Origin: Stagonosporopsis chrysanthemi
Lineage: Eukaryota; Ascomycota; Dothideomycetes; Pleosporales; Didymellaceae
Length of the DNA: 64,000 bases
Direction of reading: 5' to 3'
NCBI GenBank assembly: GCA_022560025.1
Contig: JAFISE010000114.1
Span: forward strand, 37,733 to 101,732
The position numbers were made by a program, and so were the translations under genes. Position 1 is the first letter of the stretch. Each line of letters starts with the position of its first letter. Shown in pieces: positions 32,201-44,871 of this stretch. The notes below the pieces were generated by a model that was given only the letters and a program-made list of their open reading frames with translations, was not told the DNA's origin and ran no database searches.

Positions 32201-34600
32201 ACTTACTAGATATACGTTAAAAAGGCTCTAGAACGTCTTTGCTTTATAAGCTTGTAGGTTAATATTTAAAAAAGTAAATTCTATATAGCTTGTACTTAGT
32301 ACCTTAGGTATATACCTATAAATAAAGGTATTTAGGTTAATTCTAAGAAGGTACAGGTTATAATAGATTAAAAGCTACTTATAACTATTATAAGTGTAAA
32401 ATTATTCTTAGGCTTTACTAGTTTCTATTATTAATTTGCTTCTAAATTTTCTAAAGTAGCTAAACCTTTAATTATATTGCAAAGCCTAGCAAACGTCTTT
32501 ATATAGACACTAGATTGCTAAGATAGCTTTAAAAGGCTTAGAGAAAGCTTACTAGCTATCTTAATACTATGCTACTTTAACCTAGACTATAAAACTAAGC
32601 TAGAGACAGATATATAGAATAGAGTAGTTGCAGGAGTTATATCTTAGAAACATCCTAACAACTGCTAGTACCTTACAGCGTTCTATAGCTGTTCTCTATT
32701 AGGTTTAAAGCTTAACTAAGAGATCTATAACAAAGAGCTATTTGCTATTATCTAGGCCTTTAACAAGTAGAGAGTAGAGCTAATATCTATACTAAGTTAG
32801 ATCTAAGTCTACTTTAACTACTGTTTTCTAGAGTATTTTATAACTACTAAAGTTCTAAACACTTAATAAGCTAGTCAGGCAGAGGCACTTGCTCTATTTA
32901 AATTCTAAATTAAGTACACTCTAGAGAAGAATAATAAAAAAGCTAATATCCTTAGTTAAAAAGAGTATAACTAAGCTAACCTTAAGTTAGCTTAAGAAGA
33001 TAATTACTTCTAGGTAATATTAGGTCTCTAACAACTTTACAACTATATTAACTTTAACCTTACCTAGGTCTAATTTTTATATTCCTTAGTATATACTATC
33101 TATACCTTATAGCTAGAGATATAGTTAGACTCTTAAGAACTAATTAGAGCTGTACTGCAATATAATTACTAAGCCTTTAAGAAAGAGTAAAAGTCTCTAG
33201 CTTCTAGTTATTAGATCTATATCAGCCTGCTCTTATATTAAGATTAGTTGTGTATAGTCTTAGACTTCTTATTATATACACGTTTTATTTAGGAATCTTA
33301 TAACTAAGTATCTACTACTTACCTAAGTATAAAGAAAACTTACTAGCTACTATTTTAATAGTATTACTAGCAGAGTATAGAAGCAAGCTATAAACAATAT
33401 ATAAGAAACTATATCTTCTATTACTATAGTTATTTAAAATAGACCTAACTTTGTAGATACCTATATCTACTACCTATCTCTAATTAACCTATATAGTACC
33501 TATATATAGATTTTAAGAATTTTCTAAAAGACAAAGCTAGAAATAATTAAATACTTGTTATTATTAATTATTCAATAGAACAAGCAATTATAATCTTATA
33601 CTATAAGACAATAACTATATAAGAAATAGCCTTCTTATTTATTTAATAAAGCTATTATCTTAGTTGTACTCTTAAGTTAATAGTGTCTAATTATAGACCC
33701 TAGTTTGTGTCCTATTTCTAGTCTAAGTTTTGTTAGATTATTAGCATTAAAGTTAAGCTTTCTACTACTTACTATAAGAAAACTAATAGCTAAATAGAGA
33801 TTATTAACAAGTATATTAACTAGTAGCTATAACTATTTATAACATACTATTAAAATAACTAGTCTAAATTACTACTACTTATTAACTATACACAGCTTGC
33901 CTTACCTTATTCTAGTATTAGAATAACTCTCTATTAAGTATTATTTAGAAGCTAACCTAGACAGAGCTAGTAGTAAAATAGATATAATATAGATATAACT
34001 CCTTGTAATAACTTAAACTACTAAGATATACTTGCTCTAGTAACCTATATATACTAAGCTTAGAAGGTAGCTAAAGAGAATACAGAAAAGGCGTAGCTAT
34101 AAATAAGAGCTACTAAGGACAAGTACTACAGTTTAGTTAACTAGGTAGTAAGTAATAAAGTATACTTATCAACTAAGAACTTAGCTGTAAGTTAATCTAG
34201 CTAAAAGCTATCTAACTTATAGAAAGGTCTATTCTAGGTTCTTAAGTAAGTTAGTTATTTATAGTGTTTAAAACTTCTTTCTAGTTTATAAATTTATAAT
34301 ATTTTTACCTTAGATATACTCTGCAAAGACCTAGCAGACTCTCTGCCTAGATAAAAAGCCTTAAAACTCTTAAGTGTCTTAATCTAAGGAGTTAAAGAAT
34401 AAAAAGTGTATAAGATACTAGTAAGCAAACTATTCTAATAATATTTAAAGTACTATGTAAGCTAGGTAGGATATAACTCTAACCTTACCTAGTACCTAGT
34501 AGAAAACCTTAAGAATGCTCTTTATAAGCTAAGAGCGTTTTATAATAAGTATTTATAATTACTAAGTTCTTTAAAGTAGTTACTAAATAAGATCTAATTC
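29280..34600 (+). mobile_element. Ty3/gypsy chromovirus internal region (family A), RIP-decayed
   Basis: Plus-strand frames interrupted by TAG/TAA show a damaged zinc-knuckle segment (YNYKKLRHFTKNC, about 30,590) and the reverse transcriptase (IDYYKLNNLTYKDYY at about 31,870, AKIFTKF at about 31,960, YLDNIF at about 32,165). After these come RNase H (about 32,580-32,960), integrase (about 33,200-34,100) and a C-terminal chromodomain (SxVGYNSNLTxYLVENLKN, about 34,450-34,540). The second catalytic Asp of the YLDD box reads Asn. No matching 3' LTR was found before 35.5 kb. Chromodomains target such elements to heterochromatin (family knowledge). Confidence 0.8.
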
Positions 34601-36279
34601 TAAGAAGAAAATAGCTAGTAATAGTTTAAGTAAGTATGTTATAAATTTAAAAAACAAAGAAAATCTAGACTACTTTAAACTTCTACTAACCTAGCTAAGT
34701 AATAAAGAAAAATATCTACTCTACTATATATATAGTAATTAAGCTAGAGCTTTACTAACGTTGCTTATCTTTTTTTTAGCGTCTACTAAGAGAGTATCTA
34801 AATTAGCTAATGCCTTTTTAGGTACTAACTTCTTTAGGCTCTTACCTCTAGTGCTCTACTATAAAGCTTTAGCTACTAGAGCCTATAGAGATACTACTAC
34901 CTGCCTTAGCTCTGCTACCTTATTGCGCAGAGACTATACCTATGCAGTAAGTACTCTTATTACTTCTATTATAGCCTAATTAGTAATAGGCTAGACGTAG
35001 TACTAATAAAGTAATATATTAGCAGCTAATATCTCTTTAAGCTGTGCAGTTACTACTTATACTATACTTACTAAGGTATAGGCTAACTAATAGAGGTTAT
35101 CTTAAGTAGTCTTACAAATAGCTTATATAGCTACTGCCTTTAGCTCTTTTTACTCTCTACTTTCTTCTACTATAGCTTCTTCTTACGTAACAAAGTTGCT
35201 CTAAAAAGTATTATACTTAGGTCTAATATAAATTAGCACCTATTTATAAGTTAGCCTAAGAACTAGTAGAAAGAGAGTACTAAGATTAAACTAGACAATA
35301 CTTCTTGTTTTAAAGTGTATAATAAGCACACTTTAATAACAACGCCTTATTAAAAGTAAATACTACTACGTCCTTTTATATAAAGGCCTAAATTAAATAA
35401 AAGCAAATAACCTAATAAGCTACTATAAGAGTGCTAAGAAAGATAGGTATTAGTATAGTAACTAAAAAACAAGCCTAGTAATAGTTAGTAGTTATTAAAT
35501 AAAAGATATAAGAAGAATAGGTTAAGTAATAAACTTGCTAAGAAACATGTAAAGACCTTTACTAGAACCTAGATTAGATAAAAACTACTTTAAGATATAT
35601 AATTAATATATTATTATTAACTTACTATAATTACTATCTAATCTAACAATTAAGAGTTTTACTACTACTATAATAAGTACTAACTATAAGTAAAATAACA
35701 ATAAACTAGAACTAGAGAGATATAATAGTTATTTCTACTAACTTAAGCAACTAGGTCTCCTAGTACTACTAACTTAAGATTAAGTGCTAATTGCAAGATA
35801 TATAGCTGCTAGCAAATCTTAAAAAAGTGCAACTCTAATATATACAACTAAAAGTACTACTGCCTCTAGAAATTGCGTAATACAAACTAGTAACAAGTAT
35901 AAGCAATACTTTAACTACGTTATTATAAACTATTTAAGTAGGTTAAAGCAAAGCTAACAGAATAATATATAAAGTAATAGATATATTAATAACTATGTAA
36001 TAAATACCTATAATTCTAATATAGGTATTAGACTTCTTAGAAAAAAAACAAGAAGTATATAAAGACAATTACAAAGACTATAAGCTTTGCTTTAAGTTAT
36101 ATAAAATACTTAAAAAAGACTATTAAGATAAAAAAAGTAAAATATTAAGAATAGTTAAGTATATTCTTATAACAGTAATACTATATCTATAGCTAAGCTA
36201 CTGTATAGAAAATAGAATACTGTGCAACTAGATAACTACCTTCTAAGACATAGTTAAAGTAGATATAAATAAAAAAAGA
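34601..36279. other. AT-rich sequence, not assigned
   Basis: This decayed stretch lies between the chromovirus chromodomain and the foldback MITE. A 72-codon open frame at 34761-34979 has no recognisable similarity. The right part may be the 5' portion of the copia element that is clear from 36.8 kb. No terminal repeats were resolved. Confidence 0.4.
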
Positions 36280-36729
36280 GCGTAAGTTAGGCTAGCAAGC
36301 TAAGTACTCTTGTGTACTTAGAGTCTCTAACTTTAGGTAGGTATAGCTCTTTAAATACTTAAGATACAGCTTAGTAATATATTACACGATAGAATGCGCT
36401 AAGCTAGAGCTCTTAAAAGAGCTACTACTTGCCTAATCTAGATTAGTTTTAGCTTAGATATATCGCCTAGAATAGCTAGATAGTTTGTACTACTCTTACC
36501 TCTACCTAACCCTAGGGTCTACAAACTCTCTATAGGTTCTAAGTGATATATCTAAGCAAAAACTAATCTAGATTAAGCAAGTAGTAGCTTTTTTAAGAGC
36601 TCTAGCTTAGCGCATTCTATTGTGTAATATATTACTAAGCCGTATCTTAAGTATTTAAAGAGCTATACCTACCTAAAGTTAGAGACTCTAAGTACACAGA
36701 GGTACCTAGCTTACTACTCTAGCGTAAGT
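36280..36729. mobile_element. 434 bp foldback MITE with 8 bp target duplication
   Basis: The element 36288-36721 is flanked by identical GCGTAAGT (36280-36287 and 36722-36729). Nearly its whole length is an inverted repeat. The left arm from AAGCTAAGTAC through TTAGATATATC (about 36,300-36,470) reappears reversed from about 36,540 to 36,715 with few changes, and a small inner hairpin (AGTTTGTA/TACAAACT) closes the loop near 36,500. Its ends, TAGGCTAGCAAGC and TAGAGTAGTAAGC, share TAG-x-x-TAG-Y-AA with the hAT MITE at 26,077. An 8 bp duplication again indicates hAT-type mobilisation. No coding capacity. Confidence 0.85.
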
Positions 36730-38110
36730 ACAAGAAAGATACTACGTTGTACTTAGACTAATATAAACAGCTGCAAACTAAGAGATATAGCTAAGTAAAT
36801 ATAATTAGGTAGCAACTTAAGCTAAAACTCTTAAGGTAGCTAAGGTTATACAAATAAAAGCTATAGTTAATATTTTCTTAGGCTCTGTATCTAGAATAGT
36901 ATTAACCTAGACTATAGAGTTCTAAAGGCTAGAAGATAATAAAAAAGCTATAAATAGAAAAAAAATAATAAACTCTTTTATAATTATATAAGCCTTTAAT
37001 ATCTACTAAAAGAGAAGCCTAAGAGTGCCTTTGCTATAAGAAAGGCATTATACGCAGTAAGTAGTAAATTTAACTTAAATCTACAAAGAGACGCCTTTAG
37101 TGTAAAACTAAGAGCACTATCTAACAACTATTATTAAGGCTAGAGAAACTCTAGGTAAAACAAATAAAAAATAGATAGTTAAAGTGCTAGAACTTAGTAG
37201 TTTCTAGAGAGGAATATAGCAAGAGCTAAAGATATTTATTCTGCTTATAAATAGTATTATAATATATCTAACTACTACTATATAGACACAGCTAAGGCAT
37301 CTAAGTAGTTTAAGCTAAATAAAGGTATTATAAAACTAGTATAGTATAAGCTTAAATATAATACTAGCTTATAGAGAATAATATAAGAGATGTCTCTAGA
37401 AGCTAAGTAACTTTAAATAATAATAGTATTATAATTAATTACTTTCTATATTAAGATATTGCAAACTTCTAATATAGTTATAGACTAACTAGACAAATAC
37501 AAAGTAGCAAGACTTAAAGAAGGTATAATAGAAGTAGTATTTAGCATAAGCTAACAAGGATATCTATTAAAAGATACGTTTATCCTAGACTCTACTACAA
37601 CTATATATATCTGTAATAATCTCTTAAGACTTAAAGATATATACTAACTAGAGATAAGAGACTATATCTAGACTAAGAACTCTAAGGTCTAGATAAAAGA
37701 ATATAGTACTATTAAAGTAGAAGTAGAAAGATCTTAAGGTAAATAAAGGCTATGCCTAGATAATATTACCTAATGCTTAGATTTCTTCTGCAACCTTGTC
37801 TTATTTAGGCTACTCTAAAGACAAAGAATATAGTAAGATAACTAAGAAGATTTAATAATACTATAATAAAGAGATAGCTCTATAATAGCTATCTTAATAG
37901 AAAGCTTTAGACAGTAGGTTATTAAACAACTAAATACAGCTATAGCAGCACTCTATATGTATATAAACTATAATAAAAAATTACTATAAAGAGCAACTAC
38001 TATAATATAGTATTAGAAGCTTAGACACCTAGGACTATCTGTAATTAAATACTTTGTAAATTAATCTAAGAGAGTAAAGATTAAAAGTATTACTATAGTA
38101 TAATATAACA
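36730..38110 (+). pseudogene. Ty1/copia gag, protease and pre-integrase fragment, RIP-decayed
   Basis: The plus strand shows a copia gag-like stretch (about 36,840-37,500), then the protease active-site region ILDSTTTIYICNN (about 37,585; relatives have DSGAT) and DNITxCLDFFCNLV. A pre-integrase segment follows, with KLRHLGLSVIKYFV at about 38,010, matching the usual H-x-R-L-G-H. Stops are TAG/TAA. The integrase that should follow is cut off at 38,111 by an LTR of another family. The foldback MITE sits just upstream. Confidence 0.75.
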
Positions 38111-38393
38111 TATATTATAACAACACAGGATGCTAAAAGAGTCTAAAAAGCATAGGTATCTACTACAAGGTGTATAGAAGCACTAGAATAAACTATAGGA
38201 CTAGATCTCTATTTCTATAGGTCTTGTATAAAAAAATACTTTAAAACTATCTATCTAAACTTTGTAAAGACTTCTTCTCTTATACCTAGAAGCTTAGAGA
38301 AGACTGTACTAAGGAGTAGTTAGAAGACAAATCTAAGTTAAGTAGTTATTAGGTAGTATAAAGTAGGCTTAAAGAACTAGGCTTGTTCTTATA
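38111..38393 (-). repeat. 283 bp LTR of chromovirus family A, isolated copy
   Basis: This is the same sequence as 28997-29279 in reverse orientation and exactly the same length. It lies between a copia fragment on its left and a gypsy RT fragment on its right, with no obvious 5 bp duplication, so it is either a solo LTR whose flanks were rearranged or a recombination junction. Confidence 0.7.
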
Positions 38394-38864
38394 GGCTTAT
38401 ACCTTAATATTAGTAAGAGCAAGTTCTTAGTAAAATATACTAAGTACTTAGGCTTTCTTATTAAAGTAGAAAAGAGAACAATTATAGACTTAGAGAAAAT
38501 CTCTACTATTAAAAAGTAGAAACCTTCTAAATTAGTAAAGAGAGTACGTAGTTTTATAAAGTTTATAAACTTCTACTAGTAGTTTGTTAATAACTTCTTA
38601 GAAATAGCAGAGCTGTTAACTACACTTATTAAGAAGAATACAAACTTTAAGTAGAGACTAAAGTAATAATACTTTTTTAAAGAGCTAAAAGCTACCTTTA
38701 TAGTAGAACTATCTCTTACTAACTTTAACTTAGAGTATAAGATAGTACTTAAGTATAATATATTAAGATAAGTAACTAAAAGTATACTATCTTAGTATAG
38801 TTACAATAACTAACTATATATAGTAGTGTACTTTTCTACAAAGAGTAATAATATAAAAGTTAAC
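38394..38864 (+). pseudogene. Ty3/gypsy reverse transcriptase end and RNase H start, fragment
   Basis: Plus-strand frame with TAG/TAA stops: YTKYLGFLIKVEK (about 38,440), VRSFIKFINFY with the usual VRSFLGF pattern (about 38,545), FKELKATF (about 38,675) and YFSTKSNN (about 38,830). It is interrupted at 38,865 by a short LTR element. An integrase of gypsy type resumes at 44,872 on the other side. Confidence 0.7.
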
Positions 38865-39006
38865 TATTTCTAGGTCTTAGCTATTAGACTCTAGCTAGGC
38901 TAATAGTAATAATATAGTACTACTCTAAGCTTGTACTTATAGTCTGTAAGTACTATTAACCTTTTTAGTGCTTATTTAGCTTAGTAGCTTAGGCTAGGTT
39001 CTAATA
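38865..39006. repeat. 142 bp LTR of the TRIM-like element, left copy
   Basis: It matches 44725-44866 over its whole length, differing mainly by C/T and G/A changes. It contains the phrase TTAGACTCTAGCTAGGCTAA and ends GGCTAGGTTCTAATA. Confidence 0.8.
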
Positions 39007-39307
39007 AAGTACTTATAGACTACTTTAATAGCGTAAGTTTAATCCTAAGTAAGATAAAAAGACATGCTGCTGCACTGCAGTAGCCTCTAAGCTTACCTAG
39101 GTAGAGAGACAAGTAACTACCTCTAAGCTGCTATTAAACGACCTAAGGTCTAGGTAGAGTTATATAACTACTTCTAAGCTTCTACCTTGCTTTTATAGGT
39201 CTAGGTTTAGCTAAGAGCTAGCCTACTTACGTAAGTAGTTTACACATAAGAGGCTAAGGCGCCTTTAAGCTAGTATAGCCTAGCTATAGCTATTAGCTAC
39301 TAGAAAG

Positions 39308-39498
39308 TATTGTAATAAATATAATTTTATATATTCTACTATTTTATTATTATTTTATTCTTTTCTACTCTATATAAAGTAGCAGTTAAGTCTATTTATA
39401 TAATGTATCTGTAATATAGCTAAGGCAAGAAATACTCTATAAAATAACAAAGTAATATTAGACTACTAACACGCAATCTACTTCTTATAACTATTATA
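39308..39498 (-). repeat. 191 bp copia LTR, left (3' relative to coding)
   Basis: It starts TATTGTAATAAATATAA and ends CTTATAACTATTATA. It aligns end to end with 44485-44675 with scattered transitions. Confidence 0.85.
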
Positions 39499-42400
39499 TA
39501 CCTTTTTATCTTGTAGTAAACTAATAATATAAAGATAAACTTCTTAGGTATTATTATCTATCTTACAAACCTTTAAACAAATATTATTTAAGTATAGTTA
39601 CTATATAAATTTAGTATACTTTTATTATAAAAAGATCTTTATTATACTATTAGCAGGTATCTAGTTTGTAAGCTTCTAGTATATATAGAGGCAGTTCTCT
39701 TTAACCTTCTAGTAGACCTAGTTCTAATAGATATTAACGTGTTTTAGCTTAGTACTAAGCTTGTCCTGCTCCTTTGTAACTATATCTATAGTTTGTTAAT
39801 TGTTGTACTAAATAATTAGCATCTAGTTAAGCTCTAAAGATAGTTCTTTAAATAGATAGTACTACTCTTCTATTTTTAATCTAGCAAGTAATAAAGTAAG
39901 TAGCTCTGCTTTAGGTGTAGATTTTGTAACTATGTATTAAAGTGTTAACTTCTAGTTAATAGTTATACTAAAGAGCTAAAATATGTATCCTTAAGAGGTT
40001 TAATATATCTTAATATTATTAGTAAAAGACGTATTAAATACTCTAAAGAAGATAAATTTGCAATAGTCTTATAGTGTAGTAAGGTACTCTTATATCTCTA
40101 CTTTGTTAACAGCTTAAGCCTAGAGGGCTTAGTACTTTGTCTTAAAGATATAATACTATACCTTCTAAATTAATTTAATATATACTTAGCTAAGATTAGT
40201 TAAATATAAAGTGTAGATAATATAAGTACAAGCTAGGTTAGGTTGTGTATTCTGCGTTAAGTAGGCAAGGTAGCCTATAAGCTCTTAGTAAGTCTTTGTT
40301 TAAGCTTTGTTTAGCTCCTTAAGAGATTATTCTAGGTAATTTACTAGTATAGGCACCTCTAAAAGGCAGCTAATAGACAGAATATTATACTTTGCAGCAA
40401 CTTTGTTAATATAGGCGTCTTATACTAAGTAAATTGTATATACTTTAGTATCTTAAACAATGCGTATACCTAAGAACTACTTAAGTTCTCTAAAGTATTT
40501 TAAGCTATAATACTTATTAAGTTTCTCTATAAAGTCTTAGTATAAGTGCTTGTTTAATAGGTAGAAAGCTATAACAATATTGTTAATATAGATAAACAAG
40601 ATTAACTAGCTATTAATATAGACGTATAGAAATCCTAGTATAGGTGTTAAGCCTAGAGACTTTAATATCTCTCTTAGGTCCTTGTACTACAAGAGCAGTA
40701 ATTTCTTTAGTCTATATAGAGCTCTTAGCACTATTAGCAGCTCTTTATTCTTCTTAAAACTAGCTAGTGTCTCTATATATAGCTTTTAGTTAAGTATAGT
40801 ATTAAGAAATATATTTAGAACATTGTACTAAAGTAGCTCTAATCTAAATTAATTAGCTATTATAATAAGTACTTAAAATATTTAAGCAGCTAGTATAGCA
40901 GCGTAAGTGTCTCTATATAGCTATTATAAGTTACTACAGATAATAAGTTATACCTTAAATTAATAGAAGTAGCTATCTTTACTAAACTTATATATAAATA
41001 CCTATATTAGAAGTAGTATCTTTATATTAGTAGTCTCTGCTATTTATATTATTTTAGCAAAGTAGCCTTTGCTCTAGATCTTGTAATACTCTCTCTAAGT
41101 AGCTTGTTAAAACTACTCTCTAAACTAATAAGAATTAAGCTCTTAGTATAACTATAGAGCTCTTAGTACCTATATATAGTATATCTTTATAGTTAACTTA
41201 GTCTTTAAGGCAGTTAAGAAGGCCTTAAGGTAGTTGTTAACTAATTCTCTGTAAGAGACAGCATAAAAGTGCTATCTCTCTAGTTCCTAGAGACTAGCGT
41301 TTTGTTGTGTACGTTGTAAGCCTTTAATAATGTTGTCTGTGCTAAAATTAAGGTTTTAACATCTTAGAGCGTTGTTTTTATATCTATTAAGTATATAGCC
41401 TTTAATCTGTGTTGCTAACAGATCTTAAGATCTTTACTTAATATTATATTGTTGTTCCTAAGCTAACTACTTATTTAGAGTGTATTACTCTAGTACTAAT
41501 TCTAAGAGTAGAGAATTGTCTTATTAATTTTAAATTAAAGTATCTAGAGTTAGCAATCTTATATTAGGCTGCTCTTTATCTTGTTCTATTACCTTACCCT
41601 TTATCTAAGACTCTGCAAGCCTAGATACTAGTATAGTTTGTTGCTAACAGCGTTATTAAGTTGTTAAAAGATCTTTAATTACTATATTATTAGATTTAAA
41701 CTCTTTAGGAAATGCAAGAAGCTTAATAACTTTTTTAATTACTAATTCTTAAGTATAGTCTTACAGGCCTTTGTAGAACTTTATAGGTTTAAAAATAATA
41801 TCTTATGTGCATATAACCTAGTCCTTTGTAAGCAGCTAGATTCTAAAGATGTTAGTAAAGTTATAGCTAACAAGGTAGCTAATAAATACTCTTAATTTAA
41901 GCTTATTTCTATGCTTAAGTAACTTGTTAAAGGTGTATACTTAACAGCCTATTAGTTGTATATATTAAACCTTTAGCTTTATCTCCTATATAACTTTATA
42001 CAGTGTCTTCTATTATAGCGCTTTAGTTAGTGTCTAATTAAGGATATATACTGCTGTTTAGATTAGCTTATAAGCTAAGGACTTTAGCAGTCTTGCTTAG
42101 ATCTTTATAGCTCTAGATTAGGTAACAAGCAGCAATTCTGCTCTTTCTACTAGTCTGTTCTATTCTTCTATATACTCTACTTATAGCTTTTATTAAATAA
42201 TAATATCTTTACAAAGTTCTTCTAGAAAGTTTAGTAATATCCTATATCTACACTTATTATCTGTCTTAATTACTATAATATTACAATTAAAGACTTGCTA
42301 TATACTGTATATATCTTAGATAATCTATTAGCTTAGAAAAGGCTTTAATTAACAATAGAAAGTAGATCCTTTATACTACTTTAAGTATTAATTAATAGAG

Positions 42401-44484
42401 TGTCTAGCCTATTAATTACTATTTAAGCAGGCTTCTCTTTAAAGTACTAATTAAATAACATTAACTAAGATTTAATAGAAGGGCTTTTAAGCTTAATCCT
42501 TTTATTGTTGTTAAAAGATCTACTTTGTTAATTTTAACTCTGTATAGACAGTATAGAAGCTGTTAGTGTCTCCTGTAAAGACAATTCTATTAACATTTAA
42601 TATAAGCTTTTTAATTGCTTTCTTGCTAAGATAACATTATATCTAGTAAGCTGTCTAAGTATTAACTATTTAATCTAGTTATAGTGCCTTTAAAGGTTAG
42701 TAGGTAGTACTAAATAATAATAGAATAATTAGCTTTAGTTAGTATAAGACTTTAGTGTCTACTAGCTAGTGTCCTCTGTTATACTCTAGGTACGCAAGAA
42801 CTAATTCTAGATTGCTCTTATAGAAAAAATTACGTCCTAGATTAAAGTATATATCTAGCTTCTTATAGTAAGCTAAACTAATTAGGCTAGTAATAAATCT
42901 TTTAACGTATACAATATAAGTAAGTCTTAGCAATTATACACTTGTAAGTGTATTTGCTATAAGCTTTATACTTCTCTAGGCTATAATCTAAACACGTTCT
43001 GTTCTAGCTTTAACAAAGTCTATAGCTATAGTATTATACTCTTTTGTCTATCTCTTCTATTTCTTAGTGTTAATTATATAAGTATTAGAGCTAGAGTTAA
43101 GAATCTATTAGTTGCTAAGCTTATTAATATCTTCTTCTATGCTTACTACTATATAAAGGTTTTCTTTTAGCTTTAGGTTATTGTCTATAATTGTTATTAC
43201 TTTAATTTAATTATTACAAGCTATTATAGTCTTAAATTACTGTTTGTTTTAAGTATACAGCTCTTAATCCTAAGTTATATACTGTATAGTATTAGCTATA
43301 GGTCTAGTAAGACAGTTACTATTATCTATAGCAATACTCTCTTTATTCTATTGCTACTTTGTATACTACTTATTAAGTGCCTTATTAATCTTGTCTTTTA
43401 AGTTGTTGTTAGTAGCTAAAGTAGTGTTAAGCTTCTTTTAGCTAATTGTATTAGTATAGGCTTTTAGCCTTTGTAAGTACTCTATATTAATTAACTAGCA
43501 GTTAACCTAGTAATATTTTAGGCTATATAGGCATTAAGGCTTAGTCTTGTTACTATTCTTGCTCTGCTGCTAAGACTTTGCAACGTTAAGCTCTGCTACT
43601 ATTAAGCTAAGTCTTGTTAACAGCAGTTGCACATGCTTAAGGTAAGTAGTAAATTTACTAACGTAGTCTTCTACTAATAGGATAGCAGTGCTAGCGTCTT
43701 TTAGGTTAATTAGAGCTTACAGGCCTAACGTACTATACTTAGAATTAATTATTCTACAGGCAATAATAAAATCTTCTTACACTCTTAATCTTATTATCTT
43801 AGAAACCTCTACAGAGATATATATATTAGTAATCTCTACTTAAAAGTATAGCTATTTTTTAACCTTTTTACTATATAGTAGCGTCTAGAGAGCTTTATAT
43901 TATGTAATTAGATTATATTATTATATTGTATTAGATAGTACAAGATACTTTTTAAGTATTATTAGTTGCTTATATAGTGTGTCTTTATTCTTAATTAAGT
44001 AAAGGTGCTTTATAGTAATTGTCTTACTAATCTTAGAGTTAAACTTAGCAAGAGCTTTCTTTTAACGCTTAAACTTAATATTCTTTTACTTTTATTACTT
44101 ATACTCTTACTAATAGAGCTTCTACTATATAGTAGTAAGGTAAGCAATTAACGTAGTATTATTGTTGTAATTATTAAGTTAAGGTTCTAATAGTACTATT
44201 AATATAAGCAAGTCTACTACCTTTGTAGCAGAGTCTATATACTGCTAGAGATTATACTTCTATATAGTATCTTTTTAAATAAACAGCTACTTGTACTAGT
44301 TGTTAGCTTAATTAAAGATAACAGTTACTTAGGTAACTATAGAGTCTAATTTTATAGTTATTATTAATAATATATTAGTAAGTTAGCAGCTCTATACTAT
44401 ATAATTAATTATTAATCTTAATTATAGGTGCTAATTAGTTATTATAAGTAAGCAAGCTTTCTAGTTGCAATCTAGGCTTATAAC

Positions 44485-44675
44485 TATTATAGTAAATATA
44501 ATTTTATGTATTCTACTATTTTATTATTATATTGTCTTTCTCTACTCTGTACAAAGTAGTAGTTAGGTCTATTTATATAATATATCTGTAATACAGCTAA
44601 GGTAAGAGATACTTTATAGGATAAAAAAGTAACACTAGACTACTAACACGTAATCTGCTTCTTATAACTGTTATA
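44485..44675 (-). repeat. 191 bp copia LTR, right (5' relative to coding)
   Basis: It starts TATTATAGTAAATATAA and ends CTTATAACTGTTATA, the partner of 39308-39498. The GAAGG duplication follows directly. Confidence 0.85.
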
Positions 44676-44724
44676 GAAGGCCTAGTACTAAGTGCCTAGG
44701 TTAGGCACTTTCTTAGAAGAAAGA

Positions 44725-44866
44725 TATTGTTAGGTCCTAGCTGTTAGACTCTAGCTAGGCTAACAGTAACAATATAGTACTACTCTAAGCCTGTACGTAT
44801 AGTCTATAAGTACTATTAACCTTTTTAGTGCTTATTTAGCTTAGTAGCTTAGGCTAGGTTCTAATA
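44725..44866. repeat. 142 bp LTR of the TRIM-like element, right copy
   Basis: This is the partner of 38865-39006. It starts TATTGTTAGGTCCTAGC and ends TAGGTTCTAATA, followed by TTAGC. Confidence 0.8.
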
Positions 44867-44871
44867 TTAGC

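Larger units (their letters stand above)
39303..44680 (-). mobile_element. complete Ty1/copia retrotransposon, nested, RIP-decayed
   Basis: LTRs of identical length (191 bp) lie at 39308-39498 and 44485-44675. The flanking 5 bp are GAAAG (39303-39307) and GAAGG (44676-44680). Coding is on the minus strand. From right to left come a CPYC-like zinc segment near 43,520 and protease (LNSSSNTYIIN, relatives DSGSN, near 43,100). After these lie integrase, then RT with FIYINNIVIAF near 40,590 (relatives YVDDI), LKxFLGIRIV near 40,480, and RNase H (KSTPKAELLTL near 39,920). Stops are TAA/TAG throughout. Total element length is 5,368 bp. The order PR-IN-RT-RH defines copia (family knowledge). Confidence 0.85.
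38865..44866. mobile_element. short LTR element (TRIM-like) with a copia element inserted
   Basis: Two 142 bp direct repeats (38865-39006 and 44725-44866), starting TATT and ending GGTTCTAATA, bound the region. The flanking 5 bp are TTAAC and TTAGC (4 of 5 match). After removing the nested copia (39308-44675 plus its duplicated 5 bp) only about 345 bp of internal sequence remains (39007-39307 and 44681-44724), with no coding capacity. Equal repeat length, flanking duplication and tiny interior fit a terminal-repeat retrotransposon in miniature. Its insertion split a gypsy pol remnant. Confidence 0.75.

Noticed and set aside
34761..34979. 72-codon open frame in the AT-rich block
   Set aside because: No similarity or codon structure; open by chance because the region has few TGA codons and this frame avoids TAA/TAG.
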